Source of the DNA: Oscillospiraceae bacterium | GTDB taxonomy: Bacteria > Bacillota_A > Clostridia > Oscillospirales > Oscillospiraceae | Direction of reading: 5' to 3' | Assembly (NCBI GenBank): GCA_902795095.1 | Contig: CADBKB010000082.1 | Span: 1 to 6,655, forward strand | DNA: 6,655 bases | Shown: in pieces, positions 5,599 to 6,655 of the stretch | Position numbering within the stretch: position 1 is the first letter of the stretch | How the letters are laid out: every line of letters starts with the position of its first letter | The notes under the pieces: generated by a model | What the model was told of the DNA's origin: nothing | Seen by the model: only the letters and a program-made list of their open reading frames with translations | The model's database searches: none | Position numbers and translations under genes: made by a program

Positions 5599-5940
5599 AT
5601 GGGAAAACGAAGCGTGATCGCGCTGCTGGTCCTTGCCTGCCTGCTGGGCATGGCGGGCTGCGGCGGACAGAACTGCTATCAGGTGGATTATGACGGGGAC
5701 AAGGATGATTATATCGGCGCGAAGGACCGCTTCCGGGCCGGACAGACCGTCACCCTCTACTATACCCTGATAGCCACGGACTCCGACTGCTCCTTCTATC
5801 TCGACGGCGACCCGATCCCATTCACCTATGAGGAGGGCAAAGGCTTCAAGGTGGAGTTCAAGATGCCCGCGCACGACGTGAAGCTGGAATGCGTCTGGGT
5901 CAATTCCATGGTATACGAGCCGGAATACCCCGAGGAATAA
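5599..5940 (+). CDS. Small predicted lipoprotein
   Basis: A 113-residue protein starting MGKRSVIALLVLACLLGMAG, then Cys21. This is a lipoprotein signal peptide: basic N-terminus, hydrophobic core, and a lipobox ending Met-Ala-Gly-Cys (Met at -3 is slightly unusual). After cleavage Cys21 would be lipid-anchored to the outer face of the membrane. The mature part is acidic, with a GQTVTLYY strand and a KVEFKMPAHDVKLECVW strand near the end. The latter resembles the MPAxDVxLxAxW ending of bacterial surface repeat domains such as the Listeria-Bacteroides type, so a single beta-sandwich-like domain is likely. Binding partner unknown. It shares a transcript with the lipase-like gene and ends at a bidirectional terminator. 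Cysteines at 21, 26, 65 and 98 leave three after lipidation for a possible disulfide. Confidence 0.85.
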   Translation: MGKRSVIALLVLACLLGMAGCGGQNCYQVDYDGDKDDYIGAKDRFRAGQTVTLYYTLIATDSDCSFYLDGDPIPFTYEEGKGFKVEFKMPAHDVKLECVWVNSMVYEPEYPEE

Positions 5941-5943
5941 CGG

Positions 5944-5980
5944 AAAAAGACTGCCCCGAGCATTCGGGACAGTCTTTTTT
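5944..5980. terminator. Bidirectional terminator between lipoprotein and spore protein genes
   Basis: Arms 5944-5959 and 5964-5979 pair with a single C-A mismatch (5954/5969) around a 4-nt loop. There is T6 at 5975-5980 on the plus strand and T5 from the A-run 5944-5948 on the minus strand. It lies 3 nt after the lipoprotein stop and about 10 nt after the stop of the opposing spore protein gene, so it serves both. Confidence 0.9.
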
Positions 5981-5989
5981 GCCTGAGGG

Positions 5990-6187
5990 TCAGTGCATCT
6001 GCTGCTCGTAGGCCTCGATCATCTTCTTGACCATCTGGCCGCCGACGGAGCCGGCTTCGCGGGAGGTCAGGTCGCCGTTGTAGCCGTCCTTGAGGTTGAC
6101 GCCAACCTCGCTGGCGGCCTCCATCTTGAAGCGGTCCATGGCGCCTCTGGCCTCGGGAACATTGATGGAATTGTTGCGGTTCGTCAT
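5990..6187 (-). CDS. Alpha/beta-type small acid-soluble spore protein
   Basis: A 65-residue protein of the alpha/beta SASP family, which coats DNA in dormant spores, protects it from UV and heat, and is degraded by the GPR protease at germination. The family core is clear: DRFKMEAASEVGV (18-30), with the GPR-site region EAASE (canonical sites read E-I/F-A-S-E), then GYNGDLTSREAGSVGGQMVK (35-54) with the invariant GSVGG. AAAGGAG sits about 9 nt before the ATG. The gene stands alone, convergent with the lipoprotein gene. A forespore sigma-G promoter is expected upstream, but I could not find a convincing one. This is the best evidence that the organism forms spores. Confidence 0.95.
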   Translation of the reverse strand: MTNRNNSINVPEARGAMDRFKMEAASEVGVNLKDGYNGDLTSREAGSVGGQMVKKMIEAYEQQMH

Positions 6188-6249
6188 CGTGATTCATCTC
6201 CTTTACTGGATTTGTGTCGTCAAATACAGGATTTGAACTTCACACCCCT

Positions 6250-6389
6250 ATTGTTTCCCGATCCGACAGCGATATGTTGGAAATGTTTGAAACCGAACAA
6301 ACCGGGTTTCATGAAATAACAGAACAATCCTGTGCTCATGGGCGGTTCACGCCGATGCGCACGGGATTGTTTCAGATCGTGACAGCGAT
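6250..6389. repeat. Imperfect direct repeat, about 24 nt, two copies
   Basis: Copies at 6250-6273 and 6366-6389 both read ATTGTTTC, then GATC, then GACAGCGAT. They match at 17 of 24 positions without gaps and about 21 with one gap in each. They lie 116 nt apart and flank the long imperfect hairpin, whose right arm overlaps the second copy. They could be operator-like sites or remnants of a small element. Confidence 0.6.
6322..6372. repeat. Long imperfect hairpin
   Basis: ACAATCCTGTGC (6324-6335) pairs with GCACGGGATTGT (6359-6370) with one G-U pair. After one mismatch, CATGGGCG (6337-6344) pairs with CGCCGATG (6350-6357) with one G-G mismatch, around a GTTCA loop. About 19 of 21 positions pair. 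There is no following T-run, so it is not a clear terminator; it could be part of an RNA or a palindromic repeat. Confidence 0.7.
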
Positions 6390-6519
6390 GCTTTCGGTGC
6401 GGCAAGCCGTTCTTCCGTGAGGGAGATGGTCTTTCACGCATTTCGGGGGAAAGGAAGATCCTTCACAAAGAGGAACACAGGTCGGCGCCAGGAAAACCAT
6501 GCGCCGGAGCCTTTTCCGC

Positions 6520-6555
6520 GAAAGCGCGCACACCGCTGCCGATGTGCGCGCTTTC
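6520..6555. repeat. Perfect 13-bp inverted repeat
   Basis: GAAAGCGCGCACA (6520-6532) is the exact reverse complement of 6543-6555, with a 10-nt loop. It is the first of three consecutive hairpins. On the minus strand nothing like a T-run follows it. Confidence 0.85.
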
Positions 6556-6556
6556 T

Positions 6557-6588
6557 GAGCGTGTCAAAAAAGTGTTTTTGACACGCTC
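6557..6588. repeat. Perfect 14-bp inverted repeat
   Basis: GAGCGTGTCAAAAA (6557-6570) and TTTTTGACACGCTC (6575-6588) are exact reverse complements around the loop AGTG. Only one base separates it from the preceding hairpin. The T-run lies inside the stem, not after it, unlike a standard terminator. Confidence 0.88.
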
Positions 6589-6591
6589 CGG

Positions 6592-6626
6592 CATATTTCA
6601 AACTTTTGAAAAAAGTTTGAAATATG
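6592..6626. repeat. Perfect 16-bp AT-rich inverted repeat
   Basis: CATATTTCAAACTTTT (6592-6607) pairs exactly with 6611-6626 around the loop GAA. It is separated by 3 nt from the preceding hairpin and is much more AT-rich than its surroundings. On either strand no clear T-run follows the stem. Confidence 0.88.
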
Positions 6627-6655
6627 GTTTGATTGAACGCGAAAGGGAACCCTGA

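Larger units (their letters stand above)
6205..6655. other. Gene-free region rich in inverted repeats
   Basis: No convincing coding sequence is visible in these 451 nt. The short open frames (6214-6420 plus, 6220-6441 minus) lack ribosome binding sites and family features. The left part should hold the spore-protein promoter. It includes TCAAAT/ATTTGA (6220-6236 area), TGAAACC/GGTTTCA around 6288-6310, a long imperfect hairpin (6322-6372), a repeated 24-nt motif, and at the right end three perfect hairpins (6520-6626). The window ends before any further gene. Confidence 0.7.

Noticed and set aside
3491..5651. Long minus-strand open frames (458 and 404 aa)
   Set aside because: They are antisense shadows of dcyD, the lipase-like gene and the nitroreductase 3' end, and they cross a terminator and promoter.
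6205..6245. tRNA-like T-arm on the minus strand (GTTCAAATCC)
   Set aside because: The flanking bases do not form a T-stem, and no acceptor, D or anticodon arm can be built around it.
6220..6441. Minus-strand 73-aa open frame upstream of the spore protein gene
   Set aside because: No ribosome binding site, no recognisable family, and its sequence is largely the hairpin and repeat structure.

Overview
The window looks like chromosomal DNA from a GC-rich, spore-forming Gram-positive anaerobe of the Clostridia, most likely a gut Oscillospiraceae/Ruminococcaceae-type organism. The evidence is an alpha/beta-type small acid-soluble spore protein gene, strong AGGAGG-type ribosome binding sites, TTGxxx/TATAAT promoters, hairpin-plus-T terminators, an HPr-like protein and high-GC coding DNA. 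The genus is inference; no rRNA or marker gene is present. I see no phage, plasmid, transposase or CRISPR genes.

Layout. (1) 1-222 is a gene-free array of 59-bp units alternating between two types (A-B-A-B), ending in a perfect 24-bp palindrome. (2) 247-1767 is a tightly packed minus-strand operon read from right to left: an HPr-like protein with the phosphorylatable His15 but Arg at position 46, a GNAT acetyltransferase, a two-helix membrane protein with a possible PH-like domain, and a 36-residue small membrane protein. Junctions are 3 nt, ATGA and ATGA, and a terminator closes the unit at 247-276. (3) A divergent intergenic region (1768-1907) carries an extended -10 promoter for the plus-strand genes: a PPC/DUF296 protein, an MgtC/SapB membrane protein, a small nitroreductase and a D-cysteine desulfhydrase-like PLP enzyme, closed by a terminator at 4684-4729. 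(4) A near-consensus promoter at 4731-4759 drives a cytosolic class-3 lipase-like protein and a small lipoprotein. (5) A bidirectional terminator at 5944-5980 separates these from the convergent spore-protein gene (5990-6187). (6) 6205-6655 holds no convincing gene but is dense in inverted repeats: one long imperfect hairpin next to a repeated 24-nt motif, then three consecutive perfect hairpins.

How the genes may work together. The plus-strand set looks like housekeeping or stress functions (redox chemistry, sulfur amino acid breakdown, membrane homeostasis) with no obvious single pathway. The minus-strand set is the most distinctive: a variant HPr translationally linked to an acetyltransferase and two small membrane proteins of unknown role. 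I did not find a clear new defence or mobile system. The best candidates for something undescribed are the variant-HPr operon with its coupled 36-residue peptide, and the two palindromic repeat regions at the window ends.
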